A stretch of 64,000 bases of DNA, taken from contig NZ_VOHA01000013.1 in NCBI RefSeq assembly GCF_007859315.1, positions 124,001 to 188,000 on the forward strand. The letters are read 5' to 3'. Each line of letters begins with the position of its first letter. The first letter of the stretch is position 1. Shown piece by piece: positions 8,197 through 17,267 of this stretch. Both the position numbers and the translations under genes were made by a program. The notes beneath the pieces were generated by a model. The model made no database searches. It was not told where the DNA came from and saw only the letters and a program-made list of their open reading frames with translations. The DNA comes from Reyranella sp. CPCC 100927 (GTDB lineage Bacteria; Pseudomonadota; Alphaproteobacteria; Reyranellales; Reyranellaceae).

Positions 8197-8451
8197 ATGG
8201 CCAGAAATAGTGTTGTTGCCCTGTCCTTTGTCGCCCTGGCGGCCGCCGCTTGCGGCGACACCTGGGGTCAGCGCGCGGTGACGGGTGGTGCCATTGGTGC
8301 CGGGTCCGGTGCCGTCGTCGGCGCTGCGACCGGCGGCAGCCCGCTGACCGGCGCCGTCGTGGGCGGTGCGATTGGTGCAGGTGTTGGCGCAGCCACCACG
8401 CCCAAGCGCCGCAATCGCGACCGCTACTACGATCGCTACGACTACGATTAA
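8197..8451 (+). CDS. Glycine-zipper small (lipo)protein
   Basis: 84-residue exported protein. GAGGAG at 8182-8187 sets the ATG at 8197. The signal segment VVALSFVALAAAACGDTW contains a lipobox-like AAAC, so it is probably a lipoprotein. The mature part is a double glycine zipper (GGAIGAGSGAVVGAATGG and GAVVGGAIGAGVGAAT), as in the outer-membrane 17-kDa/SlyB-like families. It ends in a charged Arg/Tyr/Asp tail. Such proteins usually insert in or stabilise the outer membrane. The BON-domain lipoprotein follows 87 bp downstream. Confidence 0.75.
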   Translation: MARNSVVALSFVALAAAACGDTWGQRAVTGGAIGAGSGAVVGAATGGSPLTGAVVGGAIGAGVGAATTPKRRNRDRYYDRYDYD

Positions 8452-8538
8452 TCGTGCCGAGGCGGCGTGCCGCGGCGGAGCCGCAACTTTTCCACCGCGG
8501 CACCGTTAGGACGCTGTCTACGTCAAGGAGGTTTTATC

Positions 8539-8853
8539 GTGCGACTTACGTCTCCGTCGGTCTGCTTGTTGGCAGCTCTGGCGCTCACCGTGCCGCTCGC
8601 GGCTTGCGACGTGTTCCAGGGACGCCAGGATGTTGGTGAGTATGTCGATGACTCGGCGATCACCAACAACATTCGTGCCAAGTACATCGAAGACCCGACG
8701 GTCCACTTCGGCGATGTCGGCGTGACGACTCTGAATGGCAACGTACGCCTGAGCGGCCGGGTCAACTCCGATCGCGAACGTGCTCGTGCTGCGCAGGTAG
8801 CCTACAGCGTGAAAGGCGTCCGCAGCGTCAGCAACGAGATCATCGTGCGCTAG
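8539..8853 (+). CDS. BON-domain lipoprotein
   Basis: 104-residue lipoprotein starting at a GTG with AAGGAGG seven bases upstream (8525-8531). The signal peptide ends in the lipobox VPLAAC. A single BON domain follows (OsmY/transport-associated fold): AITNNIRAKYIEDPTV, then VGVTTLNGNVRLSGRV and a closing VKGVRSVSNEIIVR. BON domains bind phospholipid or protect the envelope under stress. Its TAG stop lies inside CTAG, which is also the stop of the convergent AtuA-associated gene, so the two coding regions overlap by four bases. Confidence 0.8.
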   Translation: MRLTSPSVCLLAALALTVPLAACDVFQGRQDVGEYVDDSAITNNIRAKYIEDPTVHFGDVGVTTLNGNVRLSGRVNSDRERARAAQVAYSVKGVRSVSNEIIVR

Positions 8854-9224
8854 CCGCCATCCGTCGTCCCGGACTCTGCGGCGTCCGGGACGACGGGGTC
8901 GGCATCAGCGGCTTCAATCTCCAGTCCCAGGATCAGGTAGCTGAACGACTTGCCGTGCGAGTCGAGATTGAGCGACGTGTTGACGCCGCCCTCCAGCGCG
9001 TCCCGCAGCACGAAATTCAAACCATGCAGGTGATCCAGTTCGTAGCGCGTTACGCTGCCGCGCAGCAGCTTGGGATACGCCGCCTTGAGGCGCTCGGCCG
9101 TCAGCTGGTTCTTGAGCAGCGGATAGTCCTTGGGATCATAGGCCCAGACCGAAATGCTGGAAACATCACCCTTGTCGCCGGCGCGGGCATGGGCGATGTC
9201 ATGAACCTTCAAACGCTCGCTCAT
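8850..9224 (-). CDS. AtuA-associated small protein (ferredoxin-fold-like)
   Basis: 124-residue protein that accompanies AtuA-family proteins. In many bacteria it is fused to or immediately follows AtuA. It opens MSERLKVHDIAHARAGDKGD, the typical 'HARAGDKGD' start of this family, and continues with ISVWAYDPKDYPLL and LNFVLRDALEGG. The ATG at 9224 overlaps the AtuA stop (ATGA), indicating translational coupling. Function is unknown; it is probably a subunit of the AtuA complex. The last ~12 codons carry a 14-bp hairpin that can act as terminator for the opposing gene. Confidence 0.8.
   Translation of the reverse strand: MSERLKVHDIAHARAGDKGDVSSISVWAYDPKDYPLLKNQLTAERLKAAYPKLLRGSVTRYELDHLHGLNFVLRDALEGGVNTSLNLDSHGKSFSYLILGLEIEAADADPVVPDAAESGTTDGG
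8861..8896 (+). terminator. 14-bp hairpin inside the 3' coding end of the opposing gene
   Basis: CCGTCGTCCCGGAC (8861-8874) and GTCCGGGACGACGG (8883-8896) are perfect complements with an 8-nt loop. It sits directly after the BON-gene stop and within the last codons of the minus-strand AtuA-associated gene. No T-run follows. Confidence 0.5.
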
Positions 9225-10558
9225 GCCGTGAACATCCGCAGGGTTGGCCGCACCTGGTCGCGCGCGACCAGGGCTGAATGGGTGACGACGCTGGGCGAGA
9301 TCGTTCCGCGATAACCGCCGCCGCCGGCTGGTCCGCAGCATAGCAAGGCCTCGACCTCCCATAGCATGGTGTCGATGTCCTCGCGTCGGCGCGAGCGCAT
9401 GGCCACGCGCAGTCGTACGTCCTCGCTGTCGGTCGGCGGCGTGTGTGCCGTACCGTGCAGCGAGTTGACGCCGATCATGTCGATACGCAGGTCAGCCAAC
9501 AGGGCATTGTTGCGCGACAGGCGCTGCCAGACGATTTCGCCGGCCAGCCGTGCTCGCGCCTGTGCATTGGGTCCGGCATAGCTGATGCCGCCCTCGGCAA
9601 GGAAACCGCCATCGAAGCCGATCGTGACCTTCAGCTTGTCGGGTCGCGGACGTCCGTCGGCGCCGTGCACATGGACCCGGTCCGGCTCCAGCTGCTCGAT
9701 GGCGACGCGCGAGAAGTCAGCCGTCACATCGGGCGTCAGATACGTCGCCGGATCGTGGACCTCGTACAGCAACTGCTCCTTCACGGTGGCCGTGGTGACG
9801 CAGCCGCCGACCTCCGGCAACTTGGTGACGGTGAAGCCGCCGTCGAAGCCGACTTCGGCAATGGGAAATCCGCAATCGACCAGGCCGGGAACGTCCTTGA
9901 AGCCGGGATCCGCGAAGTAGCCGCCGGTGACCTGCATGCCGCATTCCAGCAGATGGCCGACCGCGGTGCCGCGTCCCAGCAGCTGCCAGTCGTCGAGGCC
10001 CCAGCCGAAGCGGAAGGCCAGCGGCGCCACGAACAGCGAGGGATCGGCGATGCGCCCGGCGATGATGACGTCGGCACCCGCCTTCAACGCAGGCAGCAGG
10101 GCTTCGGCGCCGAGATAGGCGTTGGCCCCGACCACCGGCAGGCCGATATCGCGGACCGTGCCGTCGCGATCGTGCAGCGCCGTGCCGGCGTTGATCTGGC
10201 GCGTCACGTCATCGCCCTCGACGCAGGCCACCTTGAGCCCGGCCAGTCCCAGCTCACGCGCGATGCCGACCGTCAGTTGGGCTGCCGCCAGCGGGTTGGC
10301 CGCGCCCATGTTGGTGATGACGACCGTGCCGTTCTTGCGGCAGGCAGCCAGCACGGCCCGCATGCGCTGGGCGGTATGGGGATTATAGCCTTTCGAACCG
10401 TCGAGCATGCGATCGCGATGGGCGAACGCCATGGTTCGTTCGCCCAGGCACTCGAACACCAGATAGTCGAGCGCGCCGCGCTGCGCGAGATCGACGGCGG
10501 GCTCCACACGATCGGAGGAAAAACCGGCTCCACAGCCGATGCGCACCGAGCGCCTCAT
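9221..10558 (-). CDS. AtuA-family acyclic terpene utilisation protein
   Basis: 445-residue DUF1446/AtuA protein. AtuA is required for citronellol/geraniol-type catabolism in Pseudomonas, but homologues occur widely with unknown substrates. Diagnostic blocks are RIGCGAGFSSDRVEPAVDL at the N-terminus, YLVFECLGERTMAFAHR, TNMGAANPLAAAQL, IAGRIADPSLFVAPL and the C-terminal NSLHGTAHTP segment. The ATG at 10558 begins right at the conserved MRRSVRIGCGAGF; an in-frame start ten codons earlier is possible. No other citronellol-pathway genes are nearby, so the substrate is unassigned. The 282-bp gap upstream (10589-10870) showed no clear signal. Confidence 0.85.
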   Translation of the reverse strand: MRRSVRIGCGAGFSSDRVEPAVDLAQRGALDYLVFECLGERTMAFAHRDRMLDGSKGYNPHTAQRMRAVLAACRKNGTVVITNMGAANPLAAAQLTVGIARELGLAGLKVACVEGDDVTRQINAGTALHDRDGTVRDIGLPVVGANAYLGAEALLPALKAGADVIIAGRIADPSLFVAPLAFRFGWGLDDWQLLGRGTAVGHLLECGMQVTGGYFADPGFKDVPGLVDCGFPIAEVGFDGGFTVTKLPEVGGCVTTATVKEQLLYEVHDPATYLTPDVTADFSRVAIEQLEPDRVHVHGADGRPRPDKLKVTIGFDGGFLAEGGISYAGPNAQARARLAGEIVWQRLSRNNALLADLRIDMIGVNSLHGTAHTPPTDSEDVRLRVAMRSRRREDIDTMLWEVEALLCCGPAGGGGYRGTISPSVVTHSALVARDQVRPTLRMFTA

Positions 10559-10870
10559 CGGATGCACCCTGACACCAAGAGATCGCACGCCGGCGGCAAC
10601 GCGGGGGCGTGCCGACCGGCATCAATTGAAAACGACTGGAAACGCACCAACACTCAGAGACCCCCAAACGGCACGTGATTGTGGATAAGCCTGCTCTCCG
10701 GCCCGATGGCGCGGTATGCGGCCCACTCAATGTGGCCCAAGTTTGGCATGCATTGCACGCCGTAATATTCCTGCACCGCAGCGCATCGAGACGGTCGGGA
10801 GTCTAGTATTCCCGCTGGGTGCAGTCTGCCGCCTTCCCGGACACTGCCGGAGATATTTGTGTGACCGGCG

Positions 10871-11266
10871 CTAGCGGCGCAGTGGCGGACTCGTGGCGGG
10901 ACCCTTGAGTTCGATCTGGTTACCTTCCGGGTCGTCGAAATAGATCGACGGGCCGTCGCCTTCGGCGCCGTAACGCTGCACGACGTCGCCGGCCGTGATG
11001 CCGAAGGGCTGCAAGGCCTGTTGGATATCCGGTAGGCTGAACGGGTCCACGCGGAAGCAGAGGTGGTCCATGTTCGCGCCGCTGCGCGGTGCGTCACTCT
11101 TGACCAGGTCGAGCAGGCAGGCGCCGGCTCGCAGCTGCACGAGCTGCAGCTTGTCGAGTCGCCTCTCGACGTGACAGCCGAGGGCCTGCTCGTAGAAACG
11201 AATCATTCGATCAAGATCGTGGACGCGCAGGACGACGTGATCGATGCGCTGGATGCTGAACGTCAT
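10871..11266 (-). CDS. VOC/glyoxalase-family protein
   Basis: 131-residue single VOC domain with two beta-alpha-beta-beta-beta modules. Predicted metal ligands are the His in IQRIDHVVLRVHDL, the His in MDHLCFRV and the Glu in DPEGNQIELKG. The family includes glyoxalase I, dioxygenases and antibiotic-resistance proteins, and nothing visible here discriminates among them. It lies 18 bp downstream of the nucleoside hydrolase on the same strand and is probably the tail of that operon. Confidence 0.8.
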   Translation of the reverse strand: MTFSIQRIDHVVLRVHDLDRMIRFYEQALGCHVERRLDKLQLVQLRAGACLLDLVKSDAPRSGANMDHLCFRVDPFSLPDIQQALQPFGITAGDVVQRYGAEGDGPSIYFDDPEGNQIELKGPATSPPLRR

Positions 11267-11284
11267 GGCGCCGCTCCGGCCAAC

Positions 11285-12232
11285 TCAGGGATAGGCCAGA
11301 ATCGTCTCGATCACCCGGTCGATCAAGAGGCGACTCTCGGCTTCCAGTGCGACCTGGACATGGCCGTCCTGGGCCAGCTGCGCCGGCAGCCGTGTGCCGG
11401 GATGAAAGGCGCGCAGATCGCAGACGGTCATGCCGCGCGTCAGGGCGCCGCCAAGCTCCACCTGCACCGTGGTCTGGCCATAGCGGATCAGGTCAGGGAA
11501 GGCGTAGGGGATGATGGCACAGACGTCGTGCATCGGCGCCAGGTCGAGGCCGAAGCTTTCGCGCTGACGGGCCAGGTAAAAGGCCAGCAGGTCGGCGATG
11601 ACGCCGGCGACACGCCGGCTGCTGGAGCGCAGGCGATCGACGTCGGCCGACGTGAAGCCCGTGCGGCGCGTGACGTTCAGGCCGACCATGCGGACCGGGA
11701 TGCCGCTGGCGAACACCGCGGCAGCCGCCTCGGGATCGCAGTAGATGTTGAATTCGGCGGCCGGCGTGACATTGCCGGTCGTGGTCGAGCCGCCCATGAC
11801 GGTAATTTCGCGCAGCCATTGGGCGAGCCGTGGTTCACGCCGCAGGGCCAGCGCCAGGTTGGTCTGTGGTCCGATCACGGCAACCACCAGCTCGCCGCGG
11901 TGGCGCTCGGCTTGATCGATGATGAAGTCGACCGCGTGGGCGTCGACAAGCTTGAGGGACGGTTGGGGCAGGGTGGCACCGTCCAGGCCACTCTTGCCAT
12001 GGATGTGCGGCGCAAATGTCGCGTTGCCCACCAACGGTGCCGCGCAGCCGCACGCCACCGGGATGTCGAGGCCGCCCAGCTCCATCAGCGCCAGCGCGTT
12101 ATGCGTCGTGTTCTCGAGCGAGCTGTTGCCGTGGACTGTCGTGATGCCGACCAGGTCCAGGTGTCGCGCCGCGAACAGCAACGCCACGGCATCGTCATGG
12201 CCGGGATCGCAGTCGATCAGGATCTTGGTCAC
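11285..12232 (-). CDS. Inosine-uridine-type nucleoside hydrolase
   Basis: 315-residue N-ribohydrolase that splits nucleosides into base and ribose. The N-terminal calcium-site motif DCDPGHDDAVALLFAA is intact. VHGNSSLENTTHNALAL, GPQTNLALAL, EFNIYCDPEAAAAVF and the late MHDVCAIIPYAFPDL with the catalytic-site His/Asp are in the correct order. The length is typical (about 310-320). It follows the Ldh-type gene on the minus strand with a 39-bp gap and belongs to the sugar/nucleoside utilisation block. The location is presumably cytoplasmic because no signal peptide is seen. Confidence 0.92.
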   Translation of the reverse strand: MTKILIDCDPGHDDAVALLFAARHLDLVGITTVHGNSSLENTTHNALALMELGGLDIPVACGCAAPLVGNATFAPHIHGKSGLDGATLPQPSLKLVDAHAVDFIIDQAERHRGELVVAVIGPQTNLALALRREPRLAQWLREITVMGGSTTTGNVTPAAEFNIYCDPEAAAAVFASGIPVRMVGLNVTRRTGFTSADVDRLRSSSRRVAGVIADLLAFYLARQRESFGLDLAPMHDVCAIIPYAFPDLIRYGQTTVQVELGGALTRGMTVCDLRAFHPGTRLPAQLAQDGHVQVALEAESRLLIDRVIETILAYP

Positions 12233-12271
12233 GGTGAACCTCCAGGATCTTATGGCCTGGGAATGCGCGAG

Positions 12272-13360
12272 TCATTGTGTCGCTTGCTGGATCCGCCGTT
12301 CATCGAGGCCTGCGGTCCGGGCGGCGCCGACGATGCTGGCCCAGGTGTCGTCCGGCAGCGGCACGCCGTCGGCCGTGCGTTGGGCACGCGTGCGAATCTC
12401 GGGTTCGCCAGGAACCAGAACGTCGCTGCCCGGTGCGGCGGGGCGTGAACTCTTGACGGCCTCGGTGTAGCGGGCGACTTCCGGATCGAAGAAATTCGAC
12501 GGATCGACGACCCTGGGATCGACGAAGAAAGAGAACATGCCGTTGGCGAAACGCTGGCCATCCTGAGTGGCGCCGTTGCCGGTGAGCGCACCGCCCAACA
12601 GCTCGCACATGAAGGCGAGGCCGGATCCCTTGTGCTCGCCGAAGGCGCGGATGGCACCCTTGCCCTGGCGGTGATGGCGCGGACCGTCCGGCGTATAGTC
12701 GCCATAGAGCAGGTGAGGATCGGCGCTGGGAGCGCCATCAGGCCCGATCAACGCGTCGCCGGGGATCTTCTTGCCGCCTTGGCTCGCCACCAGGACCTTG
12801 CCCTCGGCCACGATCGAGGTGGCGAAGTCGAGCACCAGCGGCGGTTGGCCGGGGCGGGGAATGCCGACACAGTAGGGCGCGGTGGAGAAGCGCCGATCGA
12901 CGCCGGCGTAGGGGGCGACCAGCACGCTGCCGCGGGCATTGACGAAATGGACCGATACCAGCCCCTCGGCCGCGGCCATCTCGGCGAAGTCGCCGGTGCG
13001 GCCGGTGTGACCGGCGTTGCGCAGGGCGATGGCGGCGAGGCCCATCTTCTTGCATTTGCCGATGCCGATCTGCACCGCCTGCGGCCCGACCGTCTGGCCG
13101 AAACCATACTTGCCATCGACCACCGCCAGCACGGGCGTGTCGACCACGACCTCGACCGTGGCATCGGCCACGATCGCCTTGTCTCGCAGCATCTGCAGGT
13201 AGCGCGGCACCCGGATCACGCCGTGGCTGTCATGCCCGGTCAGATTGGCCTCGACCAGGTACTTGCCGATGCGCGTGCTCTCTGCCGCCGAGCAGCCGGC
13301 CGCAGCGAAGATATCGCGCACGAAGTCCGACAGGGACTCGGCGGGGATGGTGACCGTCAT
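12272..13360 (-). CDS. Ldh-family (malate/L-lactate/ureidoglycolate-type) NAD(P) oxidoreductase
   Basis: 362-residue member of the Ldh_2 family, which reduces 2-oxoacids or diketogulonate-type sugar acids and is structurally unrelated to classical LDH. The catalytic motif GHDSHGVIRVPRYL near residue 50 is intact. ALRNAGHTGRTGDFAEMAA and LDFATSIVAEGKVLVA follow, and GEHKGSGLAFMCELLGGALT is the cofactor-loop block. The ATG at 13360 fits the family N-terminus. The adjacent SDR, sugar ABC transporter and aldolase suggest a sugar-acid role such as 2,3-diketogulonate-like reduction, which is inference. Confidence 0.88.
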   Translation of the reverse strand: MTVTIPAESLSDFVRDIFAAAGCSAAESTRIGKYLVEANLTGHDSHGVIRVPRYLQMLRDKAIVADATVEVVVDTPVLAVVDGKYGFGQTVGPQAVQIGIGKCKKMGLAAIALRNAGHTGRTGDFAEMAAAEGLVSVHFVNARGSVLVAPYAGVDRRFSTAPYCVGIPRPGQPPLVLDFATSIVAEGKVLVASQGGKKIPGDALIGPDGAPSADPHLLYGDYTPDGPRHHRQGKGAIRAFGEHKGSGLAFMCELLGGALTGNGATQDGQRFANGMFSFFVDPRVVDPSNFFDPEVARYTEAVKSSRPAAPGSDVLVPGEPEIRTRAQRTADGVPLPDDTWASIVGAARTAGLDERRIQQATQ

Positions 13361-13408
13361 ACGCTGATCCTCTTTGCGACCGCGCGCGTCCACGCGCGCT
13401 CCAAAAGA

Positions 13409-14188
13409 CTACTTCTTTCCCGCGCCGACGTGAGCCTGCTGCAGGCCGGCGACGTAGCCGCGATTCCATGTCGGCGTGATATGCACCTCGTTGATGCAGA
13501 CATGGGCCGGCAGGCAGGCGATGTAGCGGATCAGGTCGCCGCAATCCTCCGATTGCACCATCTTGGCGCGGTCCTCCTGGCTGACCGGCACCGGCCGCTT
13601 GTCGAGGATCGGCGTTGCCACCTCGCCGGGGCAGACCACGCAGGAGCGAATGCCGTTGATGCACTCCTCCATGTTCAGGGAGTGGCTCATGGCGACGACG
13701 GCATGCTTGGCGGCGGTGTAGGCGGTGCCGCTCAAGGGGCTGACAACACGGCCGGCCATCGATGCCGTATGGATCAGCACGCCATCCTTCTGCTTGCGCA
13801 TCATCGGCAACACGGCGGTGACGCAATAGAAAGCGCTGGAAAGGTTGCCCTGGATCACCGTGTCGACGCCCTCGGGTTTGAGCTGTTGCCAGCTGCGCTC
13901 CACGATGTTGAGGCCGGCGTTGTTGACGAGGATGTCGAGCCGGCCGAACGTCTTCTCGATGTCGGCGGCAATAGCAGCGACCGCGGTGGCGCTCGTCAGG
14001 TCGCCGGCCTTCACGACGGCTTTGCCGCCATCCTTCGCGATCGTGGCCGCGGTCGCCGCCAGCGGCGCCTCGCGACGACCGGTGAGGACCACTGTCGCGC
14101 CCTCCTGGGCCAGTGCAACCGCCGCTGCCTGGCCGATACCGGTGCCCGCGCCCGTGACCCACGCGATCTTGCCTTGCAACGCTCCCAT
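13409..14188 (-). CDS. Short-chain dehydrogenase/reductase
   Basis: 259-residue classical SDR. The NAD(P)-binding motif VTGAGTGIGQAAA lies at the N-terminus, then LDILVNNAGLNI (NNAG motif) and the catalytic YTAAKHAVVAMSHSL (YxxxK), with PGEVATP after it. The ATG at 14188 follows GAGGGG at a good distance. The basic residue pattern (TGRREAP) after the second strand hints at NADP preference. It sits between the MalK-type ATPase and the Ldh-type gene on the same strand and is probably a catabolic step for the imported sugar. Confidence 0.9.
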   Translation of the reverse strand: MGALQGKIAWVTGAGTGIGQAAAVALAQEGATVVLTGRREAPLAATAATIAKDGGKAVVKAGDLTSATAVAAIAADIEKTFGRLDILVNNAGLNIVERSWQQLKPEGVDTVIQGNLSSAFYCVTAVLPMMRKQKDGVLIHTASMAGRVVSPLSGTAYTAAKHAVVAMSHSLNMEECINGIRSCVVCPGEVATPILDKRPVPVSQEDRAKMVQSEDCGDLIRYIACLPAHVCINEVHITPTWNRGYVAGLQQAHVGAGKK

Positions 14189-14221
14189 GATCCCCTCGCA
14201 ACGTAAGATTTGAAACGGCAA

Positions 14222-14241
14222 CGGCGCCCGGGAGGGCGCCG
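14222..14241 (-). terminator. Hairpin between ATPase gene and SDR gene
   Basis: CGGCGCCC (14222-14229) pairs with GGGCGCCG (14234-14241), loop of four. No T-run. It probably separates expression of the transporter genes from the downstream dehydrogenase genes or protects the upstream message. Confidence 0.45.
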
Positions 14242-14263
14242 CCGACCTTGTGCGACCGGATGG

Positions 14264-15364
14264 TCAGAGCACTTTCCCGGTGCTGTCGTCAATCAGGTGG
14301 AGGTTGTTGAGGTCGGCGATCAGCCGCATCTTGCCGCCGTCGACGGCACCGGCATTCGGGTTCACGCGGCCGCAGATCTCGGTGCCCTCGATGTTGAAGT
14401 AGACCAGGGTTTCCATGCCCATCGGCTCGGTGACCTCGAGGCCGACCTCGAAGACGTGCTGGTCGGGTTCGAGATGACGCGGCTCCTCGCGGATGTGCTC
14501 CGGCCGCAGACCGATCAGCAGGGACTCCTTGCCGGCATGCGGCTTGTAGCGTGCCGTGCGGTTGGCCGGCACTGGAAACGAGATCGTGTCCGACACACGT
14601 GCCCGCAAGGCACCGGCGGCTTCCTCCAGCTTGCACGGGATGAAGTTCATCGCCGGCGAGCCGATGAATCCGGCAACGAACTTGGTTTGCGGTGCGTGGT
14701 ACAGGTCATTGGGTGCGCCCACCTGCTCGATGATGCCGCCGTTCATCACCACCACGCGATCGGCCAGGGTCATGGCTTCGACCTGGTCGTGCGTGACGTA
14801 GACGGTCGTGGTGCGCACCTTCTGGTGCACCTTCTTGATCTCGGTACGCATCTGTACCCGCAGCTTGGCGTCGAGGTTCGACAGCGGCTCGTCGAACAGG
14901 AACACCTTGGGGTCGCGTACGATGGCGCGGCCCATGGCGACGCGCTGGCGCTGGCCGCCGGAGAGCTGCTTGGGCTTGCGTTGCAGCAGTTCGGTGATGT
15001 CGAGAATGCGGGCCGCATCATCGACGCGGCGGCGGATCTCGTCCTTGGGCACCTTCTTCAACCGCAGACCGAACGACATGTTCTCGAACACGCTCATGTG
15101 CGGGTAGAGCGCATAGTTCTGGAACACCATGGCAATGTCGCGGTCCTTGGGTGGTACGTCATTGACGACGTCGCCGCCGATGGCGATTTCACCGCCGGTG
15201 ATCTCTTCCAGGCCGGCGATCATGCGCAAGGTCGTGCTCTTGCCGCAGCCGGACGGACCGACCAGGACGATGAACTCCTTGTCGGCGATGTCGAGGTCGA
15301 TGCCGCGGACGGCCGGCGTCTCGTCGTACGTCTTCACGAGTTTGCGCAACGTCACTTGTGCCAT
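14264..15364 (-). CDS. MalK/UgpC-type sugar ABC transporter ATPase
   Basis: 366-residue ATPase of a carbohydrate importer. Walker A is [11 protein letters not shown], the Q-loop lies in [14 protein letters not shown], the signature is [16 protein letters not shown], Walker B is [16 protein letters not shown] and the H-loop is [15 protein letters not shown]. The C-terminal TOBE-type regulatory domain includes GLRPEHI. The length and this C-terminal domain place it in the MalK/UgpC/MsmK subfamily. It is expected to serve the permease pair immediately upstream and all four binding proteins. Confidence 0.95.
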   Translation of the reverse strand: MAQVTLRKLVKTYDETPAVRGIDLDIADKEFIVLVGPSGCGKSTTLRMIAGLEEITGGEIAIGGDVVNDVPPKDRDIAMVFQNYALYPHMSVFENMSFGLRLKKVPKDEIRRRVDDAARILDITELLQRKPKQLSGGQRQRVAMGRAIVRDPKVFLFDEPLSNLDAKLRVQMRTEIKKVHQKVRTTTVYVTHDQVEAMTLADRVVVMNGGIIEQVGAPNDLYHAPQTKFVAGFIGSPAMNFIPCKLEEAAGALRARVSDTISFPVPANRTARYKPHAGKESLLIGLRPEHIREEPRHLEPDQHVFEVGLEVTEPMGMETLVYFNIEGTEICGRVNPNAGAVDGGKMRLIADLNNLHLIDDSTGKVL

Positions 15365-15406
15365 GGTCTCGTCAATGCTCCCTGCTGCGTTCGACGCCGC
15401 GCGCCG

Positions 15407-16318
15407 TCAGCCCTTGGTGGCGCCGGCTGTCAGGCCGGCAATGTAGTAGTCCATCAAAAACGCGTAGATGATCAAGGGCGGTGCCGCGCCAAGCAGGGCG
15501 CCGGTCATGATCTGCCCCCAGTTGAAGACGTCGCCCTTGATGAGGGTGGTCACGATGCCGACCGGCAGCACGAGCTGGTCGGTCGACGTCGTGAAGGCGA
15601 GCGGATAGAGGAACTGTGCCCATGAGACCGTGAACGCAAAGATCGTGGCGGCGATAATGCCCGGCAACGCCACCGGAATGAAGATCTTCGTCAGCGTCTG
15701 GCGCCAGGTCGCTCCATCGATCAGGGCCGCCTCGTCGAGCTCCTTGGGAATGCTGGCGAAGTAGCCGATCATGATCCAGGTGCAGAACGGCACGGTCAGC
15801 GTCGGATACAGGATGATCAGCGTCCACCAGTGGTTCATCAATTCGATGTCCAGCGCATCGCGAATGAAGGCGAACGTCTTGAACAGCGGAATGAAGAGCA
15901 GCGTTTCGGGGATGAGATAGGTCAGAAACACCCCCGTGGCGAGGGTGGCCGACCCCCAGAACTTCATGCGCGCCAGCGCAAAGGCTGCCAGCACGCTGAT
16001 CACCATCGTGATTGCCACGACGCAGACCGACACGATGGCGGAGTTGCGGAAGAACACCAGGTACTGATTCTGGGTCAGGAGCTCGATGTAGTTGCTGAGT
16101 GTCGGGTTGAAGACCCACCACGGATTGGTCGCCGCCGATATCTCGGCGCTGGTCTTCAGCGACGTGATGAACATGTAGACCGGCGGCGTCAGGAAGAAGA
16201 TCGCGAACAGGATCAGGAAGAAATACGACCAGCGCAGTGCCCAACGCCGGCTCTTGCTGATGCTGCCGTACTTCTGGCGTGGCGCCGCGGTGGCGCTGTC
16301 GGCGGTCACGACGGTCAT
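15407..16318 (-). CDS. Sugar ABC transporter permease, MalG type
   Basis: 303-residue inner-membrane subunit with about six TM helices. It has the EAA loop ELDEAALIDGATWRQTLTKI that docks onto the ATPase. The N-terminus is cytoplasmic and basic. The start ATG at 16318 overlaps the end of the partner permease (ATGA-type 4-bp overlap), which shows coupled translation. The C-terminal stretch GLTAGATKG is typical for this subunit. Confidence 0.93.
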   Translation of the reverse strand: MTVVTADSATAAPRQKYGSISKSRRWALRWSYFFLILFAIFFLTPPVYMFITSLKTSAEISAATNPWWVFNPTLSNYIELLTQNQYLVFFRNSAIVSVCVVAITMVISVLAAFALARMKFWGSATLATGVFLTYLIPETLLFIPLFKTFAFIRDALDIELMNHWWTLIILYPTLTVPFCTWIMIGYFASIPKELDEAALIDGATWRQTLTKIFIPVALPGIIAATIFAFTVSWAQFLYPLAFTTSTDQLVLPVGIVTTLIKGDVFNWGQIMTGALLGAAPPLIIYAFLMDYYIAGLTAGATKG

Positions 16319-17247
16319 GCTTCATTTCCCCGCTGGCTGATGTCGCGCAGGATGAATACGGCGGCGGCGGCCAGGATCGGCACCATGAACAGCGAGACAG
16401 CGGCGCCCAAGGGGATATCGCCGCTCTCGATGCCGACGCGGAACGCCCAGGTCGCGAAGATGTGCGTGTAGTCGATCGGGCCGCCCGCCGTCAGTACGCG
16501 CACGATGTCGAAGTTGGCGAATGTGACGATCAGGGAGAATAGCGCTGTGATGGCGATGATGTTGCGCATCATCGGCAACGTCACGTACCAGATTCGCTGC
16601 CACCAGGTGGCACCGTCGATGGAAGCCGCCTCATAGAGTTGCTCGGGGACCGACTTCAGTGCCGCCAGGTACATGATCATGAAGAACGGCGCGCCGATCC
16701 AGATGTTCACTAGGATCACCGAGAACCGTGCCCAGCTGCCGTTGCCCGTCCATGGAATAGGATCGATTCCGAACAGCGCCAGTATCCAGTTGAAGGCGCT
16801 GTAGGAGGGATCGAACAGCCACAGCCACGCCAACGTGCTCATCGCCGGCGGGATGACCCAGGGCACCAGCAGCATGCCGCGCCATTTGCGCTGACCCTTG
16901 GTCGGGATGTTGTGCACGAAATGCGCCACGATGAAACCGATCAGCGCCTTGAAGATGACGGCCGTGATGGCGAAGAGGCAGGACTGCTTCACGACCAGCC
17001 AGAATGTCTCGCGGCCGAACAGGAAGGTGAAATTGCCCAGCCCGACGAAGCGCTCCATCGACTTGTTGAGCATCGCGAGGTAGATCGAATAGGCGGCGGG
17101 GTAGGCCACCAGCAACAAGATGACGAGGATCAGCGGCAGCGCCATCAGGAAGGCGATCGTCGACTTGCGCTGCATCAGGCGATGCAGACTCGATCGCCCC
17201 GCTGCGCCGTTCATGGTGCCGGTACGTGATACCGCGATGTCAGCCAT
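16315..17247 (-). CDS. Sugar ABC transporter permease, MalF type
   Basis: 310-residue inner-membrane subunit. The ATG at 17247 is chosen because AAGGAG is well placed upstream and the earlier part of the open frame is not conserved-looking. Six main TM helices can be counted. The EAA motif YEAASIDGATWWQRIWYVTL is intact, with FDIVRVLTAGGP in the last periplasmic segment, as is usual for family-1 sugar permeases. It pairs with the overlapping MalG-type gene. A strong intercistronic hairpin separates it from the binding-protein array. Confidence 0.93.
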   Translation of the reverse strand: MADIAVSRTGTMNGAAGRSSLHRLMQRKSTIAFLMALPLILVILLLVAYPAAYSIYLAMLNKSMERFVGLGNFTFLFGRETFWLVVKQSCLFAITAVIFKALIGFIVAHFVHNIPTKGQRKWRGMLLVPWVIPPAMSTLAWLWLFDPSYSAFNWILALFGIDPIPWTGNGSWARFSVILVNIWIGAPFFMIMYLAALKSVPEQLYEAASIDGATWWQRIWYVTLPMMRNIIAITALFSLIVTFANFDIVRVLTAGGPIDYTHIFATWAFRVGIESGDIPLGAAVSLFMVPILAAAAVFILRDISQRGNEA

Positions 17248-17267
17248 GGGTGCTCCTTGATCTCTTG

